Shown here: positions 25,246 through 33,874 of the stretch, piece by piece
Position numbering within the stretch: the first letter of the stretch is position 1
Layout: each line of letters opens with the position of its first letter
Source of the DNA: Bacteroidota bacterium
GTDB taxonomy: Bacteria > Bacteroidota > Bacteroidia > Chitinophagales > Chitinophagaceae
Direction of reading: 5' to 3'
DNA: 38,729 bases
Assembly: GCA_016868895.1 (NCBI GenBank)
Contig: VGFK01000008.1
Span: forward strand, 1 to 38,729
Position numbers and translations under genes: made by a program
The notes under the pieces: generated by a model
Database searches by the model: none
Seen by the model: the letters and a program-made list of their open reading frames with translations, nothing else
Told to the model about the DNA's origin: nothing

Positions 25246-25635
25246 TTAACGCTTGCTGAACTGGAAGCTTCTTCTCGCTTTCTTCTTACCAAACTTCTTC
25301 CTTTCCACACCGCGTGGATCCCTGCGAAGCAAACCTGCTGCTTTGAGTGCAGGCCTGAATTCAGGGTTGAGCGTAATCAGTGCACGGGCAATGCCAAGCT
25401 TTGCGGCTTCTGCTTGTCCCTTTTTTCCACCACCTGCAGCATTGACTTTGATGTCGTACTTGCCAGCACCTTCAACAGCTTTGATGGGAAGTTCCACCTG
25501 GTTCTGGAGATATACCTGGGGGAAGTATGCTTTGTAATCCAGATCGTTCACGGTGATGTTTCCGTCACCTTTGCTCAGGAAGACGCGGGTTACCGCTTCT
25601 TTCCTACGACCCAGTCCGTTTTTTTGTTTTTCCAT
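25246..25635 (-). CDS. rpsI: 30S ribosomal protein S9
   Basis: uS9 lies in the 30S head and contacts P-site tRNA with its C-terminal tail. The 129-residue protein starts MEKQKNGLGRRKEAVTRVFL and has the central GAGKYDIKVNAAGGGKKGQA. It ends with the diagnostic DPRGVERKKFGKKKARRSFQ and FSKR, whose final Lys-Arg reaches the tRNA. It follows rplM by 26 bases, the standard pairing. Confidence 0.98.
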   Translation of the reverse strand: MEKQKNGLGRRKEAVTRVFLSKGDGNITVNDLDYKAYFPQVYLQNQVELPIKAVEGAGKYDIKVNAAGGGKKGQAEAAKLGIARALITLNPEFRPALKAAGLLRRDPRGVERKKFGKKKARRSFQFSKR

Positions 25636-25661
25636 TATTGATTGATTGAAATCGTTTTGAA

Positions 25662-26105
25662 TTAGAATTTGATCGCTACCGGTTGTTGTGCACCATGAGG
25701 ATGTTGGTCGCCCACATACACAAATAATTTCTTGAACATTTTACGGCCGAGGCGGTTTTTGGGAAGCATTCCCTTAACAGCACGCTCAACAATTTGCTCA
25801 GGCCTGCGCTTTTGCAAATCTTTTGCGATCTCGATTTTTTGTCCGCCAGGATACCCGGTCACGTGCTGGTATTCCTTATAATTTAGTTTGTTTCCCGTGA
25901 ACACTACCTTTTCGGCATTGGTCACAATGACAAAATCTCCGCAATCAACATGGGGGGAAAAATACGCTCTGTTCTTGCCGCGCAAAATTGCTGCGATCTT
26001 GCTACAGACACGTCCCACAGTTTGATTGGTTCCGTCCACAACGTACCACTTACGCTGCACGGAAGCTGCATTTACATGCTTCGTGGTGAAATGAAGTTTA
26101 CTCAT
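25662..26105 (-). CDS. rplM: 50S ribosomal protein L13
   Basis: uL13 is an early-assembling 50S protein. The 147-residue product from ATG 26105 (MSKLHFTTKHVNAASVQRKW) has the family blocks WYVVDGTNQTVGRVCSKIA, GDFVIVTNAEKVVFTGNKL, and AVKGMLPKNRLGRKMFKKLF near the end. A longer frame from 26189 would add 28 residues that are not part of L13 and would run up to the promoter, so it is rejected. It heads the rplM-rpsI-rpsB-tsf-pyrH operon. Its mRNA has a leader of about 75 bases with two inverted repeats. Confidence 0.97.
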   Translation of the reverse strand: MSKLHFTTKHVNAASVQRKWYVVDGTNQTVGRVCSKIAAILRGKNRAYFSPHVDCGDFVIVTNAEKVVFTGNKLNYKEYQHVTGYPGGQKIEIAKDLQKRRPEQIVERAVKGMLPKNRLGRKMFKKLFVYVGDQHPHGAQQPVAIKF

Positions 26106-26180
26106 TGTTTTATTTTTTGGGCCAGGCCCGTTTACAATACCGTTTTCGCCATCCCGGAAACGGACCACCTTATTTAGATG
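26106..26180 (-). promoter_or_regulatory. structured leader of the rplM operon
   Basis: The leader between the -7 element and the rplM ATG is about 75 bases, unusually long for this window. It contains an inverted repeat CCGTTT (26140-26145) with AAACGG (26158-26163) around a 12-base loop, and a GGGCCAGGCCC palindrome (26119-26129). Another copy of AAACGG partners (GTAAACGGG on the minus strand) could compete for pairing. Ribosomal protein operons are often feedback-controlled by such leaders; binding by L13 is only a guess. Confidence 0.35.
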
Positions 26181-26186
26181 GGAGCG

Positions 26187-26194
26187 CAAAGTTA
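26187..26194 (-). promoter_or_regulatory. -7 element of the rplM operon
   Basis: Minus-strand TAACTTTG is an exact TAnnTTTG match. A TTTTTG stretch lies upstream, with 14 bases between its G and the element, slightly short for a -33 box. The position, ahead of the ribosomal-protein operon and after the preceding gene's end, supports it. Confidence 0.55.
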
Positions 26195-26237
26195 GTTAAG
26201 CTGTGGGCCAAAAAGAAGAAAAAAGGAGGGATTTTAA

Positions 26238-26251
26238 AAGACACCCCTATA
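26238..26251 (-). repeat. 14-base motif shared with the susC upstream region (copy 1)
   Basis: Plus strand AAGACACCCCTATA; as seen by the downstream minus-strand genes it is TATAGGGGTGTCTT. It lies 44 bases upstream of the rplM -7 element and is preceded on the plus strand by TTTT, as in copy 2. The identical 14-mer occurs at 38587-38600. It may be a binding site for a regulator of highly expressed operons. Confidence 0.5.
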
Positions 26252-26296
26252 ACTAATTGATTTTCAATAAATTTTTTATCCCTTTTTTAAGGTCAC

Positions 26297-27187
26297 TCAA
26301 AAAACAGGGTAACTGATGCGCACCTTGACGACTTGGTCATCGGTGAAACCGTAGCCGGGACTGACATATTTAATAAAAGGGATGGCCATACTGACCAGTT
26401 CGTTGTCCTGCTTATAGGCCTCCAATACTGAAAACAATTCCTTGGCCTTCCCGTACTCCCCTTCATAATCCATGACCAGGAGTTTTTTACCATACGGCAT
26501 CATTTTGTATTGAATGGGTTCGTGCGGACCCGTTGGGGTGTACTGTGAAACACCGATGGATGCAAACAAAGCAGTTTGTTTTTTATTGACATACTGCCGA
26601 TAAAAAATACGTACGCCCGTATAGCCGGCATTTCGCTGCTCTGCATAGGCAATCAAAGCATCGTAAATTTTTTCTGTCTCGATGGCCTCGTTTTCGGTAG
26701 GTACAATCTTGGATAAAAACAGGAACGAGCTATCCACAACGGTTGTCGTGACAATCTTATATCCATAGACGTATTCGCTGCGCTTCAATGAATCACCCAA
26801 ATGCTCCAAGGCCACTGCAGTATTTTTTGCCAGTGCAGACTCTGTTGGGGAAAGCAAGGAGGTGGTGTAACGATACACCATCTTGGTAACCTTGGAATCG
26901 CTGGTGTCAGGACTCACCACTATGTGTACAGGCGTTGATCGACCTTCCTTCTGATGATCGAGAATAAATTCAAATGGATTGGCTTTTGAAACGACAACCC
27001 GGGTACCCGATGCCTGCATAGGCGCATACCAACGCATGAAGCGGGCAGTGTCTTCAAATTCCCGCATGACCCGTTCCAGTGGTAAGGGTACACGAACTAC
27101 CAATTCCTGGGTGGATGACCGAAGCAGAAAAAAAAGTCCCCCTGCTACTATCACCCCAATCACTCCTAATTTCAATCCTTTGTTCAT
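26297..27187 (-). CDS. membrane-anchored SRPBCC/GyrI-like protein
   Basis: The 296-residue protein begins MNKGLKLGVIGVIVAGGLFF, one N-terminal transmembrane helix with most of the protein on the far side of the membrane. Residues about 25-140 look like an SRPBCC ligand-binding domain (strand PLPLERVMREFEDTARFMRW, then VHIVVSPDT). The second half looks like a GyrI/AraC effector-binding domain (GVSQYTPTGPHEPIQYKMMP, then LLVMDYEGEYGKAKELF). Such fusions occur in Bacteroidota and probably bind a hydrophobic small molecule. ATG 27187 is preferred; an earlier ATG at 27235 would overlap the upstream gene and spoil the membrane anchor position. It is the last gene of the FG-GAP operon, 13 bases after it. 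Confidence 0.65.
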   Translation of the reverse strand: MNKGLKLGVIGVIVAGGLFFLLRSSTQELVVRVPLPLERVMREFEDTARFMRWYAPMQASGTRVVVSKANPFEFILDHQKEGRSTPVHIVVSPDTSDSKVTKMVYRYTTSLLSPTESALAKNTAVALEHLGDSLKRSEYVYGYKIVTTTVVDSSFLFLSKIVPTENEAIETEKIYDALIAYAEQRNAGYTGVRIFYRQYVNKKQTALFASIGVSQYTPTGPHEPIQYKMMPYGKKLLVMDYEGEYGKAKELFSVLEAYKQDNELVSMAIPFIKYVSPGYGFTDDQVVKVRISYPVF

Positions 27188-27200
27188 GAGACGCTGGTAA

Positions 27201-30200
27201 TTATTTACTTTTTTGAAGAATGGATGCCGATGCATTGTTGCGAATCAACAACAGCTTGTCATGCAGAGAAATGATTTTTCGAATCTGCCCCTTGAGTGCT
27301 GCACCTTTCATTGGAACATAAACACCGGTTGAGTTGCTTTGGTTCAATAGAATCCCCCCCTGATCCGCGTCAGCCCTGCCCAGTTGTACGTTGTTCTCAT
27401 AATAATTTCCTGCCAACAGTACATCCATCCGTCCATCTTCGTTTACATCCAATGCAACACCCGCACGAAGAGAAGATAACTGAAACTGCCAGGGCAATGC
27501 TACTGTCCGAATGCCTTTGCTTCCTTCATTGAGGTACAACAGAGAACGGTTTTCTGTAACGGTCCATGTGACGGCTCCTGCTAATTTCTTTGCATCAAAA
27601 ATATCATTGAGACTGGCTTTAGCAAAATCTCCTGCATAGAGAAACTTTTTTTTGAGTATCGGCATCTGCCGTTCGAGATCCGACTTTACTGCAAAGCAAA
27701 TCTCTTTCCCTCCCACATAATAGGTAACCACTTGTTCACCAACTCCATTGCCATCAAAATCGTTGCAATACATTCGAACAGGAAATGCAGTGCTGGCTTT
27801 CAAACGCTGGTTGGATCCATTGTTTCCTGCAATCCAATCCATATCCCCATCCCCATCCCAATCTACTGGAATCAACACATTCCACCAGCCGCTTTCACCA
27901 ATTGCTGCAGGAGCAGTCAACCTCCCATTTTCATTGGCGTACAACACAGATACACGATCCCATTCTTTTGCCAAAACAAGATCAAGACGTTTATCTCCAT
28001 TCACATCCAACCACTGTGCATCGGCTACCATCCCTATGTCCTTCAATACTGGAGCAAGGATCATCGTTTGATCGGTAAACCTGCCCTTCCCATCATTGAT
28101 CAAGAGATAGGAGGAAACGGCCTTTCCATAACCAAAGGGCTGCGCACGTCCTCCCAGAAAAAGATCGATATACCCATCACGATTCACATCAGCGGTTCTC
28201 ACACACGAAATCGTAGTGCTCATTTGTGGAAATGCATCGGTTCTGCGCACCAACGATGCACCTCCTTCATTGTGGTACAGGCGTGGTGTGAGATACGGTG
28301 TCTCTCCATAATATTCATTGCCTCCGGAAACCACAATCAGATCCTGCCATCCATCCTTGTCGATATCGGTCCATACGGCATCCACGTCTTCATACGTACT
28401 GTCAGCATCCAACTCTGGTAGTCGAACAATTTTTTTACTGCCGCCTGCATCCAACACGATAGACGACTTGTACCCTTTTGAAGATCCTAAAAACAGATCG
28501 GGCTTTCCATCGTTGTTCATGTCGCCCATTGCGGCAGCGGGACCCTCAGTGGAAAGCATTTTCAACAACAGCGGCTCACGATCAAATTCATTGAATCGGT
28601 TTTCTTGGTGGATCCATTCTGGAACGGATGTTTCTCTCCACGCAGAGGATCCCGGATCGAAGGTTTGCCCATCCTGTTTTACCGACCAAATGGGGAGATC
28701 TGAATGGTATTCAACCTTCAGCAGTTTTGTGGATCCAAGATTCTTAATAACAGAGTACCGAAGATCGGGCCAAATGATGGTGATTGAATCGATGGGATCC
28801 CTGCCTGCTCCAATGTATAGATCGGTTTCCATGGATGACTGAAATCCGCGGACAGGATATTTATCAGCATACCGCCTGCTCTGGGATTGGTAAACGATTG
28901 CCTGAGCGCCGACAGCACGCGGATTCATCGGAGATCCACTCAACTGAAGGGTTATGGCCGCCGCACTGTCCTGAGCAGCATGATTACGGTAAATGAATGG
29001 ATGATCATCGATGTTATTGACAACGATATCAAGGTCGCCATCGTTATCCAAATCAGCATACGCTGCACCATTGGAGAATGTTTCCTTGTCATTAGCGATG
29101 CGCGATGCAACATCCACAAATCGCATATCACCTGAATTGCGGTAAAATTTATTGCGCAGCTTGATCTGCGGAAATTGTTCGACGATCTTCAGTTCTTTTT
29201 CACTCATTTCTCCTGAACGGATGCGCGCTTGTATGTCGTCGTTGGAAATAAAATTTACATAATCGATGTCATTCAACCGACGCGGTATGCCGTTGCTAAC
29301 AAATAAATCCTTGAACCCATCGTTGTCAAAATCGGTCCACAACGGCGACCACGACCAATCCGTGGCGTGCACACCGGCGTAAACACCGATTTCACTAAAA
29401 GTGCCGTTCCCACGATTGAACTGCAAATTGTTTCGGGCATACTGATGATTGTATCCGTACCGCAATTTCATGTTGAAGAGGTTGTATTCGTCCTCTCCCA
29501 AAGAGCGCTTCAATATATAAGGATCTTCCGGTAGCATGTCCATGGAAATGAGTTCCGGCCAGCCATCGTTATTGATGTCTGCTGCATCCACGCCCATGGA
29601 AAATTGTGAGGTATGAGCCGTAGCAGTTTCAAGTGTTTCTGCAAACCCACCTTTCTGATCGTTGAGATAGAGGTAATCGTTTTCGTGAAAATCATTTCCA
29701 ATATACACATCAGGATATCCGTCCCGGTTGACATCCGAAACAACAATACCCAATCCATAACCGATGATAGAGGAGTTTATTCCAACCATTCGGGTTTGAT
29801 CCACATAACGTCCTGCTTCATTTCTGAAGAAGCGATCGCCTGACAAACTATCATAGGTATTGAAATAAGTATCGCGAGAATTGAATGTGCTGTTGTACCG
29901 AAGTGAGTGATTCAACAGGTACATATCCAGATCGCCATCCAGATCCTGATCGAAAAATGCTGCCTGGGTACTGAATCCGCGGAATGTCAATCCATATGCA
30001 TCGGTTTCATCGGCATAATACGGTATCCCGTTCGCAGAAATGCCTTTGCAGATCAGCAGCTGGTTTCCCTGCTGAAGCGTTTCGTAATTGCCGACGCGGC
30101 AAACATAGAGATCGAGAAGACCATCGTGGTTGATATCGACTACCGAGACGCCGGTCGACCACCCACCATCGTTGGGTATCCGGGCTTCTGCGGTAATGTC

Positions 30201-30488
30201 GCGGAACTGCATCTCCCCTTCATTGAGGTACATGCGATTTTGATCTTGGTTGGAACAGAAAAACAAATCGTATTTCCCATCCTTGTTGAAATCGCCTGTG
30301 GCCACCCCTGCACCATTGTAAAAATACATGTAGGTGAGCATATTGACCTTGCTGGTTGGTCGGAGTGCATTGACAAATTCAAGTCCTGTGGTTCGTTCAT
30401 CCAACAGTTCAAACAAAGGTTTCTCTGCAGCGGTGCATCCCAACAGCAGTGAAAAAAAAATGACACGGTACAGTCCCTTCACCCTCAT
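27201..30488 (-). CDS. FG-GAP/VCBS repeat and ASPIC/UnbV lipoprotein (paralogue B)
   Basis: The 1095-residue product has a lipoprotein signal peptide with lipobox LLGC (Cys18). It contains many FG-GAP/VCBS beta-propeller repeats, seen as calcium-loop motifs such as DFNKDGKYDLF, DLDNDGDLDIVVNN and DWDGDGDMDW. Mid-protein lies an ASPIC/UnbV domain (about residues 505-600) with AVGAQAIVYQ and DSITIIWPDLRY. This is the CRTAC1-like architecture common in Bacteroidota, where such proteins sit beside SusC/SusD pairs. The role is probably surface ligand or glycan binding with structural calcium, but it is not established. It overlaps the upstream paralogue by 4 bases, so both are co-translated. Sequence similarity along the full length shows a tandem duplication, old enough for extensive divergence. 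Confidence 0.9.
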   Translation of the reverse strand: MRVKGLYRVIFFSLLLGCTAAEKPLFELLDERTTGLEFVNALRPTSKVNMLTYMYFYNGAGVATGDFNKDGKYDLFFCSNQDQNRMYLNEGEMQFRDITAEARIPNDGGWSTGVSVVDINHDGLLDLYVCRVGNYETLQQGNQLLICKGISANGIPYYADETDAYGLTFRGFSTQAAFFDQDLDGDLDMYLLNHSLRYNSTFNSRDTYFNTYDSLSGDRFFRNEAGRYVDQTRMVGINSSIIGYGLGIVVSDVNRDGYPDVYIGNDFHENDYLYLNDQKGGFAETLETATAHTSQFSMGVDAADINNDGWPELISMDMLPEDPYILKRSLGEDEYNLFNMKLRYGYNHQYARNNLQFNRGNGTFSEIGVYAGVHATDWSWSPLWTDFDNDGFKDLFVSNGIPRRLNDIDYVNFISNDDIQARIRSGEMSEKELKIVEQFPQIKLRNKFYRNSGDMRFVDVASRIANDKETFSNGAAYADLDNDGDLDIVVNNIDDHPFIYRNHAAQDSAAAITLQLSGSPMNPRAVGAQAIVYQSQSRRYADKYPVRGFQSSMETDLYIGAGRDPIDSITIIWPDLRYSVIKNLGSTKLLKVEYHSDLPIWSVKQDGQTFDPGSSAWRETSVPEWIHQENRFNEFDREPLLLKMLSTEGPAAAMGDMNNDGKPDLFLGSSKGYKSSIVLDAGGSKKIVRLPELDADSTYEDVDAVWTDIDKDGWQDLIVVSGGNEYYGETPYLTPRLYHNEGGASLVRRTDAFPQMSTTISCVRTADVNRDGYIDLFLGGRAQPFGYGKAVSSYLLINDGKGRFTDQTMILAPVLKDIGMVADAQWLDVNGDKRLDLVLAKEWDRVSVLYANENGRLTAPAAIGESGWWNVLIPVDWDGDGDMDWIAGNNGSNQRLKASTAFPVRMYCNDFDGNGVGEQVVTYYVGGKEICFAVKSDLERQMPILKKKFLYAGDFAKASLNDIFDAKKLAGAVTWTVTENRSLLYLNEGSKGIRTVALPWQFQLSSLRAGVALDVNEDGRMDVLLAGNYYENNVQLGRADADQGGILLNQSNSTGVYVPMKGAALKGQIRKIISLHDKLLLIRNNASASILQKSK

Positions 30489-33400
30489 GGACGATTTGTG
30501 TTTTGATAGAGAAGAGGTCGACTTACTGACTGTACAAACAGATAATTGGTCCTACCGGCAATCGTAATGGTCTGCAGATCGCGCGTTTCACCCACCACCT
30601 GAATGCCGGAAACATGATACGGCGTCCATGTAAGTTGGCGACTGCCTTGGTTGAGGATCAATCCTCCATAACCGGCATCCATTCTTGAAAACTGCGGCAG
30701 CCAATCGTATTGATTGAACCCAAGCAGTAGATCCATTTTTCCATCACCGTTTACATCACGAGGCAGAATGGCCATGACAGAAGAAAGTTGTGCATCCAAA
30801 GGAAGTTCCTGCAAAGCGAACGACCCATTTCCTTCGTTCCAGGCAATGACGGAATGCGGATAGTTGTATTGGCTTACGCTGCTGGATTGAATCAGCTCCG
30901 GAGAGAACAATTCCTGAATGGATTTATCCGCATATGCGTCGTGGCGCAGATTTTGTTTTTTAAGCGTGGGAATCTGATCGGTCAACTCTTTTTTCAAAAA
31001 AACAGGTACATCTTTCCCATTGATGGTGCGGGTGAAAATAACCTGTCGGTTCTCTGAAGGATTGTATTGATTCACCCACATCTTGACCGGATGCTGTGCA
31101 TCCGGGCGCAAATAGTTGTTGCGACCGGTATTGCCGATGATCAAATCTTGATCACCATCGTTGTCCAAATCCGCGGAAGCAACGGAATGCCACCACCCCA
31201 ATTTATCCTGAAGTGAATTGGAGATTTTTTTGAACGATCCGTTTTGGAATTGATAATACGAAGGTGCTAACCATTCCCCCACCAGCACCAGTTCTTTTTT
31301 GCCATCGCCGTTGAGATCAGCAAGCGTAGCGGCCGTATACATTCCTGCCGGGATGTCGCCCAGTGCTTTGCTTAGTTCGGTGAATTCTCCCTTCCCATTG
31401 TTGACATAATAAGAAGGAGCGGGCAGGATGCCGTATTGCACCGGAACCGAGCAGCTGGCAGTGAAGAGGTCTTGATCGCCATCCCCATCAAAATCATGGG
31501 TCAGCAAAACATTGGTGTTGCCAACAGCAGGAGGAAATGCATTTTCTTTCTTTGTAAAACTTCCTTTCCCATCGTTCAGATAGAGGCGGTGTTGCATGGG
31601 TGCAGAGCCGGTTGGTCGATTATTTCCCCCACTTCCTACTATCAGGTCAAGATCCCGATCACCATCTGCATCCACAAGTTGTACTGCTGCATCTTCCGGT
31701 TCACGATCGGCCAAGAACACGGCTTCGTTCGACTTTTTCAACCCGTTGGGGGTTTGGATGTACAGGGTGGCAGGTCGACCAGCAGCGCCTCCAATGAACA
31801 CATCTTCTGCTCCATCACCGTTTACATCTCCCACAGCTGCACGCGGACCTTCCCTCGAAATGAGTCGCGGTATATTGCGCTCCTGATAGATGTCGACATA
31901 ATTATCTTCCTCATGCACTTCCAACTGCACCGAAGCGTTTTCACGCAACATCGCAGGCGGTAGTACGGGAGCAACATAAGGAGCCGACGCTGCATCCTGT
32001 CTGATTTGATAGGTGGAGTCGGCTTGTATACCGAATAAAGTAATGCAGGTGCGATTGGGCCAGCAGATGCGCAATGAGTCAATTGTAGCATTGGCACCCA
32101 GGCCAAAAATGAGTTTGAGATCAACAGAAGACTGAAAACCTCTGTTGGGGATCAGTTCGCGTGATTGCACGGTTCCGTTCTGAAAAAGTTCCACTCGGGA
32201 TCCTATCGCAAATACATTGGGAGAAGTTCCACGCAGTTGAACACCGAGGAAGTGGTTGCCCGTGAGTTCTCGACTGTTATTGCGGTAGACAAAAGCAGGC
32301 TGGTTCAGGTTGTTTACAATCAGGTCCAAATCCCCATCGTTGTCCAAGTCGCCATACGCTGCACCATTGGAAAAAGATGCGGTCACAACGCCGGAAGAAT
32401 CACCGGCGTCGTCGAATGTAAAATTGCCTTTGTTGAGATAGAATTTATTTTTGATGGGGCGAGAAGGCATTTTTTTGATGACTTCATCCACTTCCTCTTT
32501 TTCGCCGGTCACAACCATGCGCTGCACCACTTCATCGGCAAAGAAGTCGATGAAATCCTGATCGGTCAGATCGTGATAAATTCCGTTGCACACATAAATA
32601 TCATTGAGACCATCATTGTTCGCATCGAACAGCAAAGCGCCCCAGCTCCAGTCGGACGCCGCAACTCCTCCGTAGTGCGCCACATCACTGAATACTCCTT
32701 TTCCATTATTTTTCTGGAGGGTGTTCTGCATGAACTGATAATAGAAATCGGATTTTATCTTGTATTTGAAAACGTCATACGTCTCAAACGTGGTGGTCAT
32801 TTTTAAACGTTTGTCATCATCTGGCAGCATCTCTGTGACGAAAATTTCGTTCCACCCATCGTTGTTCATATCAGCCATATCGGCACCCATTGAAGAATGG
32901 CTCAGGTGTTGTACCCGTTTCGTCAACTCCTCACTGAAGGTTCCATCGCCTTTGTTGATGTAGAGGTAATCGCGTTCAAAGAAATCATTGCTTACATAAA
33001 TATCGGGACGAAGGTCCCCATTGACATCTCCCACCGTAACTCCCAATCCAAAACCAATCAGGCTTCCGTAAATACCCGCTGCTTCACTCACATCGGTAAA
33101 CCGTTCACCATCGTTGCGGAGCAATTTATCTCCTCCGCCTTTGAGCACATCGGCAACTGGCCAATCGTTTGCACGGAGATCGCGCTTATTGGAATAGTTC
33201 AGGGTGTTGACGGGAATAAAACTGTTGTTGAGAATGTAACAATCCAAATCGCCGTCGGCATCGTAATCAAAAAATGCCGCATGGGTCGTAAAGCCCGGAT
33301 CATTCAATCCGTAGTGTGCAGCCTGTTCTGTAAAATGCAACCGACCATCGTTGATCCATAGTTCGTTTTCGGTATCAATGCCCGCTTGGTTGCCTGCGTT

Positions 33401-33775
33401 GCAGACATAAATATCGAGGTACCCGTCGTTGTTGATGTCGACCAGTGCAACCCCGGTGCTCCATTTTTTCTTATCGGTAAAGCCTGCTGCAGTTGAAATA
33501 TCCTCAAACTTCCAGTTGCCCTTGTTGAGGTAGAGTTTGTTTGGGCCCATATTCGCTGTGAAGAATACGTCCGATAATCCGTCGTTGTTGATGTCACCAA
33601 TGGCAACACCTCCGCCGTTATAGAAATTGCGGTAACTGAAAATATTGAATGCCTTGGTATTGACTGTTTTATTTTCAAAATCAATGCCCGTACCCTTCAT
33701 TTCCTGAAGGAGCTGCTGTTCGGGTGCAGAACAGGCCCCTAAAAAAAACAGAGCGATCATGAGGATTCTAGGCAT
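30485..33775 (-). CDS. FG-GAP/VCBS repeat and ASPIC/UnbV lipoprotein (paralogue A)
   Basis: The 1096-residue product begins MPRILMIALFFLGAC, lipobox LGAC (Cys15). It has FG-GAP/VCBS propeller repeats with Asp/Asn-rich calcium loops (DINNDGLSDVFF, DYDADGDLDCYIL, DLDNDGDLDLIVNN, DFDGDGDQDLF). An ASPIC/UnbV domain is at about residues 515-610 (FLGVQLRGTSPNVFAIGSRV and NRGFQSSVDL). Domain order and length match the following gene, so the two are duplicates. It starts 99 bases after the susD stop, beyond a terminator hairpin. A TAACTTTG promoter element ends only 5 bases before its ATG, so it can be transcribed separately from susCD. Expected location is the outer-membrane surface; the function is unproven. 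Confidence 0.9.
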   Translation of the reverse strand: MPRILMIALFFLGACSAPEQQLLQEMKGTGIDFENKTVNTKAFNIFSYRNFYNGGGVAIGDINNDGLSDVFFTANMGPNKLYLNKGNWKFEDISTAAGFTDKKKWSTGVALVDINNDGYLDIYVCNAGNQAGIDTENELWINDGRLHFTEQAAHYGLNDPGFTTHAAFFDYDADGDLDCYILNNSFIPVNTLNYSNKRDLRANDWPVADVLKGGGDKLLRNDGERFTDVSEAAGIYGSLIGFGLGVTVGDVNGDLRPDIYVSNDFFERDYLYINKGDGTFSEELTKRVQHLSHSSMGADMADMNNDGWNEIFVTEMLPDDDKRLKMTTTFETYDVFKYKIKSDFYYQFMQNTLQKNNGKGVFSDVAHYGGVAASDWSWGALLFDANNDGLNDIYVCNGIYHDLTDQDFIDFFADEVVQRMVVTGEKEEVDEVIKKMPSRPIKNKFYLNKGNFTFDDAGDSSGVVTASFSNGAAYGDLDNDGDLDLIVNNLNQPAFVYRNNSRELTGNHFLGVQLRGTSPNVFAIGSRVELFQNGTVQSRELIPNRGFQSSVDLKLIFGLGANATIDSLRICWPNRTCITLFGIQADSTYQIRQDAASAPYVAPVLPPAMLRENASVQLEVHEEDNYVDIYQERNIPRLISREGPRAAVGDVNGDGAEDVFIGGAAGRPATLYIQTPNGLKKSNEAVFLADREPEDAAVQLVDADGDRDLDLIVGSGGNNRPTGSAPMQHRLYLNDGKGSFTKKENAFPPAVGNTNVLLTHDFDGDGDQDLFTASCSVPVQYGILPAPSYYVNNGKGEFTELSKALGDIPAGMYTAATLADLNGDGKKELVLVGEWLAPSYYQFQNGSFKKISNSLQDKLGWWHSVASADLDNDGDQDLIIGNTGRNNYLRPDAQHPVKMWVNQYNPSENRQVIFTRTINGKDVPVFLKKELTDQIPTLKKQNLRHDAYADKSIQELFSPELIQSSSVSQYNYPHSVIAWNEGNGSFALQELPLDAQLSSVMAILPRDVNGDGKMDLLLGFNQYDWLPQFSRMDAGYGGLILNQGSRQLTWTPYHVSGIQVVGETRDLQTITIAGRTNYLFVQSVSRPLLYQNTNRP

Positions 33776-33780
33776 GTGTG

Positions 33781-33788
33781 CAAAGTTA
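33781..33788 (-). promoter_or_regulatory. -7 element of the FG-GAP lipoprotein operon
   Basis: Minus-strand TAACTTTG, an exact TAnnTTTG match, followed by only 5 bases and then the ATG at 33775. A leaderless mRNA is implied. It lies downstream of the susD terminator hairpin, giving the FG-GAP genes an independent promoter. Confidence 0.5.
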
Positions 33789-33821
33789 AATCAAGTCTGT
33801 AGTGCAGAACGTATAACAATG

Positions 33822-33853
33822 AAGAAAGGCCGTTGTTGAGAACGGCCTTTCTT
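33822..33853 (-). terminator. hairpin terminator after susD
   Basis: A perfect 13-bp stem (arms 33822-33834 and 33841-33853, AAGAAAGGCCGTT with its complement) encloses a 6-base loop and sits 21 bases after the susD stop. The minus-strand 3' arm ends TTTCTT, a modest U-tract. It probably terminates or attenuates susCD transcription and protects the 3' end, so that the lipoprotein genes below are expressed at a lower level. Confidence 0.8.
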
Positions 33854-33874
33854 GCATATAGAACACGAGTTCGA

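Noticed and set aside
26106-26189. 28-residue N-terminal extension of L13
   Set aside because: The extra residues are not part of the L13 family, and the region holds the mRNA leader.
27188-27235. Upstream ATG for the SRPBCC/GyrI-like protein
   Set aside because: It would overlap the FG-GAP gene by 35 bases and place 16 polar residues before the membrane anchor.
27732-28421. 229-codon plus-strand frame opposite the FG-GAP gene
   Set aside because: It is the mirror of repeated Asp-rich codons on the minus strand. Its product is rich in Ile, His and Cys with no family features.
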